From assembly GCA_047495785.1 (NCBI GenBank), contig JBLDXI010000030.1, forward strand, positions 1,116,001-1,180,000: DNA of 64,000 nt. The letters run 5' to 3'. The stretch comes from Lepidodermella squamata. Lineage: Eukaryota; Gastrotricha. The position numbers and the translations under genes are program-made. This document shows, piece by piece, positions 8,733-20,442 of the stretch. Below the pieces are notes generated by a model. The model saw nothing but the letters and a program-made list of their open reading frames with translations. It made no database searches and had not been told where the DNA came from. Numbering within the stretch: the stretch's first letter is position 1; the number at the start of each line of letters is the position of its first letter.

Positions 8733-9896
8733 TTATTCCAACATATAAGAAAAAAGAACTGCATCGATAACTAAAATAGTGATGCTTGCGGATATGGCGA
8801 TTGTTATATCCAAAAATCGATTAATTGTCATTTTGACAGATTTGTGAAAATTAACAACTTGAGTTCTCACAGATTCAGGAATACTAGTGCTCAAACATGT
8901 ATAAGCTGTTAGAAGTATTGCTACAATAAATTTTGCTGCTACCATGTAAACAATATAGACTTGATCTGAAGTTTTTGGCACCATGCCAAAAATCAACGTC
9001 AGAAATACCACGTAAGACAGTACGACAGTCACGCAAAACGCTGATTGGTCTCGGTTCACTGGCTCAGCAATCAGTGAGACGACCTGGAGGAAAAACAGCG
9101 CTATGGTTGGGACGAAAATGTTGTAGACGTAGTAGCCACTTTTGCGGCGAAATCGCATTGTCATATTCATTCGCGTTACGTCTAAACTCAGCTGAGCCGA
9201 AAGATAGGTGCTATGCTCGAGTGGCTCAACAACTGACCATATGTCAGAGCCAACGATGAATGTATCCCGTGCTGAGGTATCGATGTCAAATTTAATAATA
9301 CGGAAAGCCACATCCTTGTGATAATCGAATGCCTCGAAAATAATCGAGCAAACTTGAGTGTCGAAAGGGAATTTTCTGTAACTGAAAGCTGTACAAGAAA
9401 CATCAAACCGGTCGTAAGTGTCGTAGATAACCCAATTCGCTAAAGGAAAGAACCAAATGTGATGGTTATTTCTCAGAGGCATTGGCGTTTCATATGCTGT
9501 CATGTGACCGATCCCAGGCGTCCATACATACTTAGCCGGGATGTACATGTAGAAATTATCATTGCGGGGAATGCTGCAGTCTGTTTCCGATAGTAAATCT
9601 GTACATTTCGGAGTTTTGCAAGGCAGCCTCCACATCATAGTTAGATGGGCTAGCAGCGATAGTTTTTGCTCCACATCATCGATGCCTACAAAGCGGAGAA
9701 GGGCCATTATGACGTTCACGACAAGCGGCTTGCTGTTATTTGAAAAGACCGCTTGCTCAACTGGGACGCATCTCGATCTGAAGGCTGGGCAAAACTCGGC
9801 GTAGTTTGCTTCCAGTTTCTCCGAGATGGATAGATCTCCTTTCAGCGAATGGATTCGCATCATAAAGACCAAAATCATCAGGGCTGCTACAGCCAT
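8733..9896 (-). CDS. pLGIC gene 2, intact
   Basis: 387 aa. Signal peptide MAVAALMILVFMMRIHSLKG, then the family ectodomain with CTDLLSETDC, IWTP and the Cys-loop CTAFSYRKFPFDTQVC (14 residues between the Cys). The M1 start reads YYVYNIF, so the Cys found in most copies before M1 is Tyr; gene 7 has Trp at the same place, suggesting the two form a subgroup. The M2 flank keeps NRDQ (Asp at -1') and Leu at 9'. The M3-M4 loop is short and the chain ends ...FSYMLE. It is inverted relative to flanking genes 1 and 3. The motif ATTTCCTGTCAAAC lies about 80 bp upstream of the ATG. Confidence 0.92.
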   Translation of the reverse strand: MAVAALMILVFMMRIHSLKGDLSISEKLEANYAEFCPAFRSRCVPVEQAVFSNNSKPLVVNVIMALLRFVGIDDVEQKLSLLAHLTMMWRLPCKTPKCTDLLSETDCSIPRNDNFYMYIPAKYVWTPGIGHMTAYETPMPLRNNHHIWFFPLANWVIYDTYDRFDVSCTAFSYRKFPFDTQVCSIIFEAFDYHKDVAFRIIKFDIDTSARDTFIVGSDIWSVVEPLEHSTYLSAQLSLDVTRMNMTMRFRRKSGYYVYNIFVPTIALFFLQVVSLIAEPVNRDQSAFCVTVVLSYVVFLTLIFGMVPKTSDQVYIVYMVAAKFIVAILLTAYTCLSTSIPESVRTQVVNFHKSVKMTINRFLDITIAISASITILVIDAVLFSYMLE

Positions 9897-9974
9897 CGTG
9901 GTTTTCGGATGGATTCGATCTACTGCTGACAGTGCTCGACAGTGGAATGATCAATGGATAGAAACAATGCTGGT

Positions 9975-9990
9975 TAATTTCCTGTCAAAC
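9975..9990 (-). promoter_or_regulatory. ACAGGAAAT-type motif upstream of gene 2
   Basis: Minus-strand GTTTGACAGGAAATTA about 80 bp before the ATG at 9896, matching the motif found upstream of most other receptor copies. The core GGAA with CAGGAAA context resembles ETS-factor sites. Confidence 0.5.
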
Positions 9991-10388
9991 AAAAATTGGT
10001 TATACCTACAGTGTAAATACTCCAATGCCTGGTGAAATCACGCTATATAGATCGCTTGGCTTCTTTAAAATCTCAGACAATAACGATCTTATACAGCCCA
10101 TTCGAAGGGTCAATAGTCCCCGGATATTACCGGTCCAGAGGGAAGCTAGTAGCCTGAGCAGCTACATACATCTCGGTCAATCCTTGTTAATATACTTCAC
10201 ACTCGAGATTACAAGGATTATTAATTCCTACCTCATTTCATCCCGGTTTGAGCAGGTACCATCTTGAAAATTCACCAAGGTTTGCGCCATTGGGATGATT
10301 TTCCAATTTGCGGCCAATCAAGTGTGAGTACAATGACATTGATAAATTGGCAACACAATTGGAAAAGGTCAACATTTATTTTGCTATT

Positions 10389-10448
10389 CAATCGATAACT
10401 GGGATCAATTTGAGGATACATCCGTGCCCTACTTCACAGGAAATTCGA
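10389..10448 (+). promoter_or_regulatory. two-part shared promoter module of gene 3
   Basis: The block CAATCGATAACTGGGATCAA (10389-10408) is followed by CACAGGAAATTCGA (10435-10448), about 70 bp before the first ATG. Both parts recur in the same order upstream of other receptor copies. Confidence 0.6.
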
Positions 10449-10516
10449 ATAACGGGTTGATTGATGGATGAGCAGCACGCATCAGCATAAAACATGAAGT
10501 ATTTCAGCCCTGGATA

Positions 10517-11698
10517 ATGAACATGTTTCATGGAATATATTTTGCTTTGCTGATGGTGGCTGAACTCATGTCGTTAGAAGCTGATCTGTCTACCGCCGGC
10601 AGGTTTGAGACAAGATTCGCTGAATTATGCCCAGCGGTTCGGTCAAAAGGTCTACAAATGGACCAAGCGGTGTATTCCAACAACAGCAGCCCGGTTATCG
10701 TGGTTATTAGAATGGTCCTCTATCGATTTGTTGGGATCGATGACGTGGAGCAAAAGCTGTCTTTAATTGCATACATGTCTTTGAATTGGGGGCTGCCTTG
10801 CGAAACTCCGAATTGCACCGATTTGCTAAGCGAATCAGAGTGCATGATAACCCAGCCTGATCAACTGTATTTCAAGATTCCAGCGACAGACATATGGACG
10901 CCAGAAATTTATCACATGACCGCTTCTGATTCACCTATTTTCGATCGTAAAAAAAGTAACCTGGTCTGGATCTATCCATTGTTTTCCTTTGGGATAACCT
11001 ATATCATTTTCGACCGATTCGATGTTACCTGCACATCTTTCAGTTACAAAAAATTTCCATTCGATACCCAAGCTTGCTCTCTGGTATTTGAAGCAGCTGA
11101 TGCTCGCAGGGACGTACAGTTCTACCTTCAAATATTTGAAGTGGACGTGTCTGCCCGGAATTCTTTCATCGTTGATACTGAAATATGGTCGCTTGTCGAG
11201 CCACTCGAACATAGCAATGAACCATCGTCGCATGGAAACGACACGTTCATTGTTGACCAAATTACCATGACGCTCCGTTTTCGCCGCAAAATTGGCTACT
11301 ACGTCTGCAACGTATTCGTACCAACTATCACTCTTTTCATCCTTCAAGTCGTTTCTCTGATTGCCGAGCCTGTGAACAGAGACCAATCAGCGTTTTGCGT
11401 GACTGTTGTTCTATCTTACGTTGTATTTCTCACCATAATTTTTGGCATGATGCCAAAAACTTCCGATCATGTCTACCTTGTATACATGGTCGCCACTAAA
11501 TTTATTTTAGCAGTCCTAATAACTGCTTACACTTGCCTGAGTCCTAGTATCCCAGAGTTAATGAAATCTCGCGTTTTCAAGGTGAACACGTCTCTGGCTT
11601 TACCCATGCATCGCCTCCTGGACCTAGTGATAGCTGCAGCATCAGGTCTAATTGTAGTGATAATTGATGCGATTCTCTTCTCCCTCATGCTAAATTGA
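10517..11698 (+). CDS. pLGIC gene 3, intact
   Basis: 393 aa from 10517 (a second Met is at 10523). Signal peptide within MFHGIYFALLMVAELMS. The ectodomain carries CTDLLSESEC, DIWTPEIYHMTA and the Cys-loop CTSFSYKKFPFDTQAC. The pre-M1 segment is RFRRKIGYYVCNVF, Ile replacing the usual Ser. M2 retains Asp at -1' and Leu at 9'. The short M3-M4 loop carries SPSIPELMKSRVFKVN and the chain ends ...FSLMLN. AATAAA at 11868-11873. Confidence 0.92.
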   Translation: MNMFHGIYFALLMVAELMSLEADLSTAGRFETRFAELCPAVRSKGLQMDQAVYSNNSSPVIVVIRMVLYRFVGIDDVEQKLSLIAYMSLNWGLPCETPNCTDLLSESECMITQPDQLYFKIPATDIWTPEIYHMTASDSPIFDRKKSNLVWIYPLFSFGITYIIFDRFDVTCTSFSYKKFPFDTQACSLVFEAADARRDVQFYLQIFEVDVSARNSFIVDTEIWSLVEPLEHSNEPSSHGNDTFIVDQITMTLRFRRKIGYYVCNVFVPTITLFILQVVSLIAEPVNRDQSAFCVTVVLSYVVFLTIIFGMMPKTSDHVYLVYMVATKFILAVLITAYTCLSPSIPELMKSRVFKVNTSLALPMHRLLDLVIAAASGLIVVIIDAILFSLMLN

Positions 11699-12316
11699 CT
11701 CGGACGCCCTTGCGCCATAACATTTTGATATCCTGCCAGATTCGCTTATGCTAATTTGTCGTTTTCACATTTGACAATTTCTCCATCATTTTCAATTTTT
11801 AATTATAAATTAAATTTTTTTGATGATCAGTATGAAGAACATAGATATCTTACTTTCAGAAGGATGAAATAAATGCGAAACAGGTTAAGTAATGTTGTTT
11901 GGTACCGAATAAAAATAAGAAATAATTGATTTCTGATTGATTGAAATAAATATTGCCGATTTTGCGAATCTGATGCGTGAAAGATGGTTCTACTTTCAAT
12001 GCCTGATCAAATTGCCATTATTTGCTGCTGACTACGAATTCGGCATCGAGAAAACGATCGGAAGATATGGCAATCCAAGTTTCATTCCTGTGACCAAAAT
12101 AAACAAATGTAACCTATAGGAGATGGATTTTTCAGAAGTATATCTTTGCCTATTTTTCATCCACCTGAAAAATCAATGCAGATTCGAATACCTCGATGCG
12201 GATTCGCTTGAAATACGGATAAAAATCAACAATACATAGGAAGAGATTCATAATATATAAATATTCATAATAGATCATAGATCATATAGACTTACCACTG
12301 CGCCTAATACAAACGC
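11699..12316. other. spacer between genes 3 and 4
   Basis: AT-rich; contains the gene 3 polyadenylation signal at 11868. No further gene seen; a 60-aa frame at 11937-12119 has no recognisable features. Confidence 0.45.
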
Positions 12317-12332
12317 TTCACAGGAAATTTGA
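12317..12332 (+). promoter_or_regulatory. CACAGGAAATTTGACATG motif of gene 4
   Basis: About 120 bp before the ATG at 12450. It aligns with CCGGAAGTTTGACATG upstream of gene 6; the latter matches the optimal ETS core. A further shared element, ATTTCGGCC, lies nearer the ATG at about 12409. Confidence 0.55.
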
Positions 12333-12449
12333 CATGTCCCATGGATGATAGCTTGGTAGTTCTTTGTGCACTTCATGCAATCGCATCGAGCCAGTAATAG
12401 AACCATTTCGGCCATGCACATTAGAAAATCACATTAAAATATAAACATC

Positions 12450-13610
12450 ATGAAATCGTCCTGTTTCCTGCTTTTGGCAAAGCTCGCGTCATTGGTGTCT
12501 GCGACACCGACCGCTGAAAAGTTGGAGGCGAAATTCTCGGAACGTTGCCCGGCAGTTTTGTCGAAAAACCTACCGATAGAGCAAGCAGTTTCTTCCAACA
12601 GCAGCAATGCGGTTGTGGTGAATACCTATGTAGGTCTCTACCGCTTTGTGGGAATCGACGACGTAGAGCAAAAGCTGTCTCTACTTGTATATATGGTTAT
12701 ATCTTGGGGGCTGCCATGCGAAGTTCCGAAATGCACAGATTTACTGTCCGAAATAGAATGCATGAAACTCAATTCTACCGATGTCTCCTTCACAGTGCCT
12801 ACGTTGAATATATGGACTCCGGTGATTTATCATTTGACGGCGTACGAGAAGCCGGCTGTCATTCACAAGATAAGTGACCAAATTGTAATACGTCCATTTC
12901 TTCGGTCGTTTACAATGGTACACTACAGTTTCGATCGATTCGATGTTTCTTGTACTGCATTCAGCTACCGAAAATTCCCCTTCGATACGCAAGATTGCAC
13001 TCTAATATTCGAATCCGCTGCCAATGATGTAGCCCTCCGCCTTGCATATTTTGGAATCGATGAGACAGCTGATAACACCTTTGTCGTTGATACTGATATA
13101 TGGTCCCTTGTCAAGCTATCTGGGTATAACAGCACTGAATTCCATCTACGCTATTCAAATTCATTCGAACGAATTTACTTGACTATCCGATTTCGACGCA
13201 AAAGGGGCTACTACGTCTGTAACATCTTCGTCCCGACTATCACACTTTTCTTCCTTCAAGTCGTTTCTTTGATCGCGGAACCAGTGAATAGAGATCAATC
13301 TGCATTTTGCGTGACTGTCGTGCTGTCTTACATTGTATTTCTCACGCTAATCTTTGGCATGATTCCAATAACGTCAGACCACGTCTGCCTTGTGTACATG
13401 GTCGCAGTTAAATTCATCGTTGCTGTCGTAATCACAGCCTACACTTGCTTGAGTCCGAGTATTCCAGAGTCACTGAAATCTCGCGTTTTCAAGTTAAACA
13501 ACTCCCTGGCCTTACCCTTGCATCGGATTCTGGACCTGGTAATAGCTGCAACAGCAGTTCTAATAGTATTGATTATCGACGCAATTCTCTTCTCATTAAT
13601 GTTATCGTAA
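12450..13610 (+). CDS. pLGIC gene 4, intact
   Basis: 386 aa. Signal peptide MKSSCFLLLAKLASLVSA. Mature N-terminus LEAKFSERCPAVLSKNLPIEQ, a signature shared with genes 8, 11, 13 and 15, which form a visible subfamily. Cys-loop CTAFSYRKFPFDTQDC. The loop-C region SGYNSTEF is shorter than in genes 1 and 5. Four membrane helices follow, with NRDQ before M2, IPITSDHV between M2 and M3, and the end ...FSLMLS. AATAAA at 13888-13893. Confidence 0.92.
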   Translation: MKSSCFLLLAKLASLVSATPTAEKLEAKFSERCPAVLSKNLPIEQAVSSNSSNAVVVNTYVGLYRFVGIDDVEQKLSLLVYMVISWGLPCEVPKCTDLLSEIECMKLNSTDVSFTVPTLNIWTPVIYHLTAYEKPAVIHKISDQIVIRPFLRSFTMVHYSFDRFDVSCTAFSYRKFPFDTQDCTLIFESAANDVALRLAYFGIDETADNTFVVDTDIWSLVKLSGYNSTEFHLRYSNSFERIYLTIRFRRKRGYYVCNIFVPTITLFFLQVVSLIAEPVNRDQSAFCVTVVLSYIVFLTLIFGMIPITSDHVCLVYMVAVKFIVAVVITAYTCLSPSIPESLKSRVFKLNNSLALPLHRILDLVIAATAVLIVLIIDAILFSLMLS

Positions 13611-14873
13611 ATTTGTTAGCAATGGTTAACGATTCGTCATGCTGGAGTTGATAAATTATTAGGGTGGGGGAGTTCTTCAACAAAGGTTAACGCCAGGGTA
13701 CACTGTAATGTTCGTCTCAGCATTAGTTAATTGGATGTTGAACTGTTAAAGCTGTTAAACTTGTCGTGAGTTGTCGAGTCCTGAAATTTGACCATGTCTT
13801 CCATGGCGTGAGAGAACCTTTAGCTGTAGTGGCGCAAGTAGGACAGCCACCGTGTCTGTCTCTTGATTCCCTGTGAAATAGCTCTGCAATAAAAGTGTGA
13901 CCTTGTACTTATTTTATTTGGCAATCTAACCATAACTCATAGCTCATATCCGTCCGAATATATAGCGATAGAGTGTCACTTGCTGCGCTTGGTACTCACC
14001 TGTAGCCAAATGTGTTGCACTGCCAGCCACTTTTCTACTAGGGACCTTTCACGACCGAAAGGACCGGCTCGGTCCGAGCCGCCTTGCAAAAATTAGCGGT
14101 TAACCCGGTCTGCTAGTACTTCATTCATATCTGAGGTGGGGTTTGTGGCACGAGCTTTGGGAAATCGGAACGTAGCACAGCTTAGCAGATATGCCCAAAT
14201 CAAGTGCGGAGAATCCGGATATAGATGAATTACGAGGGCTGTATCAATAAAAATGGTCGTACCGGACCGGAGGCTCTGAAATTAAGACCGGTAAGACCGT
14301 CACATCTCTTTGCGGATACTTTTAAATTCTGTCAATATAATGCCAAATGTCAGCGGACATCAAAAACCAGGTATAACCAGGTACTTTAGAGGTGGTACCT
14401 CACCGGGTCCATCGATTTGTTCTTGGCCTTATGTTCTTATGCAGCAAAATTTCTGGCTTAATAATGGCATAAATAGTGAAAACCCGATCCTGATTTTAAA
14501 TCCAGGTAGTTATGCGTGTAATTGCCCTCTGCGGGACAAGTCGCTGCTAAATATTTACATATCGCGATTTCCCGCCAGACGGGAAATTGGGCGACGGAAA
14601 ATTCCGATTCCATATTGTATACATAGGATTTTTATTTCAGCCACGTGATTTTCTCCATTTGATAATAGCTGCAGAAATTTGTTGAAGCTCAGCTCAACCA
14701 GACGAAGCAAGCGAGTATTTACAAAGAGACCGCAATCTCTGGGTAAACAGCGCCCACATCCTCCATTTCGATTGAATCGATCAACGTCCAGTCATATACC
14801 CTCGAAACATATGAAAACGCATCTCATTCATGAGTCTCTGGCATAAATAGATAAATCACAGGATACTTTCTCA
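13611..14873. other. spacer between genes 4 and 5
   Basis: Holds the gene 4 polyadenylation signal and a 17-bp perfect palindrome CGGCTCGGTCCGAGCCG at about 14068. An AATCGATCAACG block at about 14775 may correspond to the ATCGAT part of the shared promoter. No gene recognised; the frame at 14310-14648 has no motifs. Confidence 0.45.
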
Positions 14874-15855
14874 ATGGTATTAATATACACTCTGCTCATG
14901 TTAGCTCAGCCCGCATCGGTAGAGTCAGCTATTTCAGTTGCTGACAGGTTGCACGCGAGATTCGCCGAATATTGTCCTGCTGTTTTGTCGAAATGCTTAC
15001 CCATGGATCAAGCAGTTAATCCAAACAGCAGCCTTCCGATTGTCGTCAACATCACCATGGCCCTGCATCGCTTTGAAGGGATCGACGACGTGGAGCAAAA
15101 GCTCTCTGTGCTTGCGTACATGTCTTTGTATTGGAATCTACCTTGCAAAGTTCCAAAATGCAACGATCTGCTATCTGAAACAGAGTGCACGACGGCACCT
15201 AAGCCTGAATGGCTGTTCTATCTCGTCCCAGCGATGGATATCTGGACGCCAGTGATGTCTCATTTTACTGCCTACAAGTCGCCTGTAATGGGCCGCAACT
15301 CGAGGGACCAGGTCTGGGTGTATCCATTTGCCAATTCCAATAATTTAAATTATTTCATCTTTGACCGTTTCGACGTTTTTTGCACTTCATTCAGCTACAG
15401 TAAATTTCCCTTCGACACGCAATCCTGCTCCATGATTTTTGAATCTGATGATTATTATGCCGACGTGAAGTTCCTTCTATACTCATTCGATATCGACGTA
15501 TCAGCTCAAGATGGTTTCATTACAAGCACTGATATCTGGTCACTTGTAGAGCCACTCGAGTATAGCAGCTACCCATCTTTACAAGCGAATGGAAAGTATA
15601 GGGTTAACAGAATGAACATGACGATGCGATTCCGCCGCAAAAGTGGCTACTACGTCTGCAACATCTTCGTGCCAACTATCACGCTTTTCATCCTTCAAGT
15701 CGTTTCTCTGATAGCAGAGCCCGCAAACAGGGACCAAGCAGCATTTTGCGTGACTGTCGTGCTGTCTTACGTTGTATTTCTCACTCTAATCTTCGGCATG
15801 ATGCCGAAAACCTCGGACCACGTCTATCTTGTGTACATGATCGCAGTTAAATTCA
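14874..15855 (+). pseudogene. pLGIC gene 5, 5' part, interrupted in M3 by a 5-kb transposon
   Basis: Starts MVLIYTLLMLAQPASVESA (signal peptide) and matches gene 1 closely through the ectodomain (Cys-loop CTSFSYSKFPFDTQSC), M1, M2 and into M3 (VYLVYMIAVKFI). At base 15855 the receptor sequence stops. Beyond it the frame runs through 17 transposon-derived residues to a stop at 15906-15908. The missing 3' part, starting in the same codon, is found at 20844-21037. Removing 15856-20843 gives an uninterrupted frame, so the insertion is the only visible lesion and is probably recent. Confidence 0.92.
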
Positions 15856-16910
15856 TTGGCAACAGCAGCAGCATAGCTGCTACAGTAGCGCCGGGGGAAC
15901 CCATTTGACAGCTTTCTTTGAATTCCTAAACCTTAAACAGTTTATTGTTTACACGTGGATAAAATTGTTATTTATGAGTCGTAAGACGAGTAAACTCAAC
16001 AAAAAAGTTCGAGTTACGCGTTACTCCCTTAGCTGTTAGTTTCCTGTCGTATAACGAGATTGATAATACTTGATGAGTCAACACTACACTTTTGTTGTTC
16101 TGAGGTAACTATGGCCTTGGATCAAGCCTAATTCCGGATTTGGCTCGATCCAAGCAAAGGTGTCTTCGTCGACGATTTCCTCCACGCGCGTGGAAGTTAA
16201 ACCTAAATTTCCATCATTTCAAATCAACAGCGGCGACGTTGTTCAGGATTTGTTTCACACATACAAGTTTAGGCCTATAGTCATACCGCACAAAAAGTAA
16301 TAGGTGCTTCCGATCACTGAGTAAGAGCGAACTCCATCAAAACGAGCGAACTAATGAAAAATCGTTCTAAAGCCACATCCTATCACCTGTTGCCATTCTG
16401 CCATTCTGCCATCCGAAAACATCGAAACACCTGATGCTCGCTTAAGCTTAAGGAATCGGCAACGCCTGGTAAACGGCGTCGCCTTCAGCGCCCTCAGGAT
16501 TGTAGGCAATGATGTTGCGCAGGGCAGTTCGTTCAGAAACCGCGAGCTTCCATGCTCCGGAGTTCTGGGACCATGTAGCAAGGAAACAAGCCGAATTCTA
16601 CGCGCCGAATTGCGGCTCCGACTGTCGAGGAAAGCCTGATTTGTTGGGATCGAGTGTAATTCGGACCACAAAAATGTATCGTCGACAACAGACCATCGAA
16701 GCACATCGTTTCTGAACGAGCTGCCCTGGACGTAATACAAAGTTTGCCGCAGTTGAACTCGAAGGCACTTTTATTGAGTTTACTCGTCTAACGACTCATA
16801 AATAACAATTTTATCCCCGTAACAGTGTAAACAATACACTGTTTGAATTCAGAGAAAGATGTCAAATTGGTTCTCCCGGCGCTACTGTTGCTGCTGTTGC
16901 CAATCAGTCG
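15856..16910. repeat. about 150-bp inverted repeats inside the gene 5 insertion
   Basis: The left arm begins TTGGCAACAGCAGCAG and the right arm ends GCTGCTGTTGCCAA. The arms match over about 150 bp with small gaps, including a shared ATAAAATTGTTATTTATGAG segment. This may be an independent TIR element, or two element ends in opposite orientation. The spacer contains no recognised gene. Confidence 0.65.
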
Positions 16911-18433
16911 AACCGTGCCGCAGACGAAATCCGAAATTAACCCACGTCCGACGTCGCTTTACTGACTTGTATGTCCTGAAAGGCAGTGCTGATTCACCGA
17001 AATAGCCCGACTGACGTAAAGGCGATTGCGGAAAACAAGATCCTTCAAACTAATCGCCGCAACACCCTCGTTGAGATTGCAATGAAGTTGTGCGGGGCAG
17101 CGCGTTCAGAAACCGTGTGCTTCAATGCTCCGGAGTCAACGATACACATTCGTTAATCTCCGCACGGGGCTCTCTTGGACCGAATTCGTTCGTCGATTTG
17201 AGCGTATCACAATAAATTAGAGCACATCACAAAATGTCATTGAGTTCCAGCCTCGGCCCTCGACTTTCCTTTGATTCAGTCGCTGACAAACTTAGAGCCC
17301 TATTCGCGGCTTGCATTGTTGCTCCTTAATAGTTTCAGAGACCCAAAGGAGTTTCTCGACAAACAGGATTCAGCTATTCCTGCTTTTTGTCTATGGGAAA
17401 ATTGCCAATCATTAGACTCAGTTCGGAGGAAACTAGATCGCCACCATGAATATTATCTATTTGGGTTATGACGCGGCTGAGGAGTTTCGCCGAAAAACAG
17501 CGATCGAAGAGCAAGAGTTGGCATGTGAGAGTCTGGATATCAACATGGAGGCTTGCATTGCAACGGCGGAGTGAGCACGGGGGTTATCATCTGCATTGCC
17601 AATGCCTCTCTCCCGGAAACTAGGCGATGATCTGTATGAAGAAGCAGTCGAATTCTATCTTGATTTGCAAGACTAAGAAAACACTAAATCTGCAATCGAT
17701 TCGGACACTTGTTGATCGTTCATTAGAGACGGAGACATTTTTTGAAGTCTTTTACGGAAGTTTGCCGTGATCGCCTCGTAAAAATGCGGCAAAATTTGCA
17801 TTATATACGTGCGGGGCAGTGACGCCGTCGTACTCATACGGCAGCAGCAACGCAACAAGCCGACTCTACGCGTCAACTTTCGGCCACGACTGTCGGGGAA
17901 AATAACGTTAAAGCCTCATTGATTAGGACCGAGTCTAATGCATCTTCCGGCGACACCATGGTTGCCTCAGAGCAACGAAAGTGGAAATCGTTGACTCCGG
18001 AGCATTGAAGATTGAAGCACACGGTTTCGAACGAGCTACTGCCCCTTACGTATGTAATGCAAATTATGCCGCAGTTTTACGAGGCCTTCACGGCAAAATT
18101 TCGTAAGACTTCGTAAAAATTCGGCAAGCGGCAAGAAAAGCTGCGGTAAGACACATGGGTTCTGAACGAGCTGTCCTGCACACTTCGTTGTTTACACTAT
18201 TCGAAATTCTAACATTCACGACGGCATGAACTTGGGCTAAGGTTTATGGTTTGTTTCGTATGACGTGAGCTTGTATGATGTTCTTGTATGATGTGAGCGC
18301 TGTGTGAACTAAAATCGCGAAGCAAGAAGCAATTATTTTCCGTCCGTGCACAACAGTTTATCCGGCAATTTAAGGTTCCAGTGGCTAGTGGTTGGAATGA
18401 CTTCTTAGACGGGTAGTAGTCATCGACTGAAAG
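16911..18433. repeat. scrambled repeat copies inside the insertion
   Basis: Segments around 16525-16560, 17100-17140 and 17985-18050 (inverted) share a GTTCAGAAACCGTG...CATGCTCCGGAGT sequence, and 16566-16660 matches 17850-17930. No intact frame; this reads as rearranged, decayed transposon sequence. Confidence 0.5.
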
Positions 18434-19089
18434 TTGCATTACGATTGCATTCTGACAAGTCACGGTATGCGTGTACGTAGGCGTGTAGTCAAGCATTGCA
18501 AACACACATTGCACATGGATGCATACAAACAAACAAAGAAACAAACAAAGATGTCCACGATTGGCAACAGCAGCAGCAAAGCTGCTGCAGTAGCGCCGGG
18601 GGAACCCGAGTACCCGAGTACGAGTCGGTCTACAGTACACCCTTGGAGGCCGAAGCAGGTCGCGCCGAAGGCCGGTATTATAGGAAACTGGCGGATAGAA
18701 TATCGCTGAAATGACTTCTTCCTCTTAGGCCATGTGAAAGTCTTGCGCTCCGCAGCTATAGGGACAACTTCGGAGGGCCATGAAGTTGGCACCCCGGGAA
18801 AGTGGGGCAGCTTGTCTTATAACTGATTTATCCGAACCAAAATGTTGATTGGTGGTCGATCTGGAGTCCTGAAATCTCCAGCTTCTTTGAATCTTGTCTC
18901 CGGATGCCAGTCAATCTTGTAAACAGTTCCCTCAGAACCATTCGCAATACCGTGTTGCACGGACTGATTGCATTTAAGACGAACTCGCATTCCCTGAATA
19001 CATATAAATGAAGCGCTAAGTGCAATTACGCTTTGAAACTGCTTACCTCAAACAAATACATTACAGCGGGCAAATTTGCTGTAGCACTA

Positions 19090-19846
19090 TCAGGCAAAGA
19101 AAACAGCACCTACAGGCCTATTACGCCCCGTCGTTATGATGCTGGGAATGCTGTACACGGTTCTCTGAGCCGAAATTCTTCTTATGTGCTCTGTATTCAC
19201 GGCATGACGAGTCGCATTGTCGGGCGAGACGGTAGCGGTAAAATGTGACGCAGACTGGAGGCTAAATTTTTCCAAGTTCACTCGCGATCCAGTTCGCGAC
19301 TCGAGAACTTTGCGCATTTTCATTTTCCAATTTGCCATCTTGCCAAGTTCGAGTAGCTCACCCCATTCAGGATCGTTGCTAAAGCGAACTGATTTAAGCA
19401 ATAAAAATTAGTAAAAGTGACATGGTACAAGTGATAAGTTACCAGGCGTTTCGAGATATACGACACGAGTTATTTTCATGTACATCGCGTGACCATACAC
19501 AGCGGCCTTCTCATCAGGATCGTTCTCGTCTGCCTCCATGTACAAGGGAGACCCACCGACTGGGCTAAGCTGCAATTAGTGAAAAGAAAGGTATTTAGTC
19601 ATCTGAAAATGCTACATTTCTTCAAGCTACCTAGAAAAAATCTCCGAGAAGTAATATATGGATGTCAGGCCAAATAGCATCATCGCTAGTTTCCTTCAAT
19701 TTTCGCAGTGCCTCGAGCCATAATCCGAACGTCTTACTCGCTAGTTTGTTTTGAATTACAATTACGTTGTATCCCCGACTCTCACTTACTTTGCATGCAA
19801 AATTCATCCACGACAACAACGCGATATTCAGGTATTTCGTTGGCAA
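19090..19846 (-). pseudogene. PIF1-like helicase fragment with two introns
   Basis: Minus-strand pieces align in order with PIF1/Helitron helicases. First the Walker B strand VVVVDEFCM; then, after a frameshift near 19790, HILLLGDFF. A 61-bp GT-AG intron (19570-19630) follows, then LSPVGGSPLYMEAD (the GDFFQLPPVGG motif, with the Gln codon now TAG), a 54-bp intron (19389-19442), and VRFSNDPEWGELLELG. Such helicases unwind DNA in rolling-circle transposition. Walker A and the Rep nuclease are not seen. The frameshift and stop make it non-functional. Confidence 0.7.
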
Positions 19847-20442
19847 GTTTATGCTTTCTACTTGAAGATTTTCTACGTAACCTCTGAAAGATCAACAATT
19901 TTTGGCGAAAAATGCTACACAGTGATAAAATTAGTGGTAATTCGGCAGCTCTTCTCTTTGCCAGAGCTTCAACGCGGATTTCGATTTGTTCGGGCGTTTG
20001 CAAGGATCGGCGTAGCCCATCTGCTTTTCTCGCTATGGCCAGTCGATCTTCCGTTTGCTTGAGTGTTTCCTTGGTTCGTCGAATCGCAGCTGCTTTCTTT
20101 ACCTTGGCCAGTCGAGCCTTTCTTTTTTCGGGCGTTTCCAAGGATCGTCGAATCGCTGCTGCTTCCTTCACCTTGGCCAGTCGAGCATTCCTTTTTTCGG
20201 GCGTTTCCAAGATTCTTCGTAAAACAGCCGTCTCTCCACGATGGCTAGCCGATCTCTCCACTGTTTCGGCGTTTCTAACGATCTTCGAAACGCAGCAGCC
20301 TCCCTGGTGTTCGCCAGTCGAGCTATCGAGCTATGTAACGCTGAGCTGTCTCATTTTCTCTTTGTTTAGCGTCGTAAATTCGCTTTTTAGCTTTCTTTTG
20401 TTTTGCAATCAGTGTCGATTTCAATTCTGTTTTTACTTTCAT
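19847..20442 (-). pseudogene. STPR (23-residue repeat) domain of a transposon protein
   Basis: At least four consecutive 23-residue units on the minus strand, e.g. LETPEKRNARLAKVKEAAA then IRRS, LETPEKRKARLAKVKKAAA, KETLKQTEDRLAIARKADG and LQTPEQIEIRVEALAKRRA. A further unit (LETPKQWRDRLA) is out of frame upstream, and a start at 20442 leads to a stop after about 40 residues. This is the score-and-three-peptide repeat, a basic DNA-binding module known from FMBP-1 and common at the N-terminus of Helitron-type proteins. It lies directly upstream of the helicase remnant in the same orientation. Confidence 0.7.
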
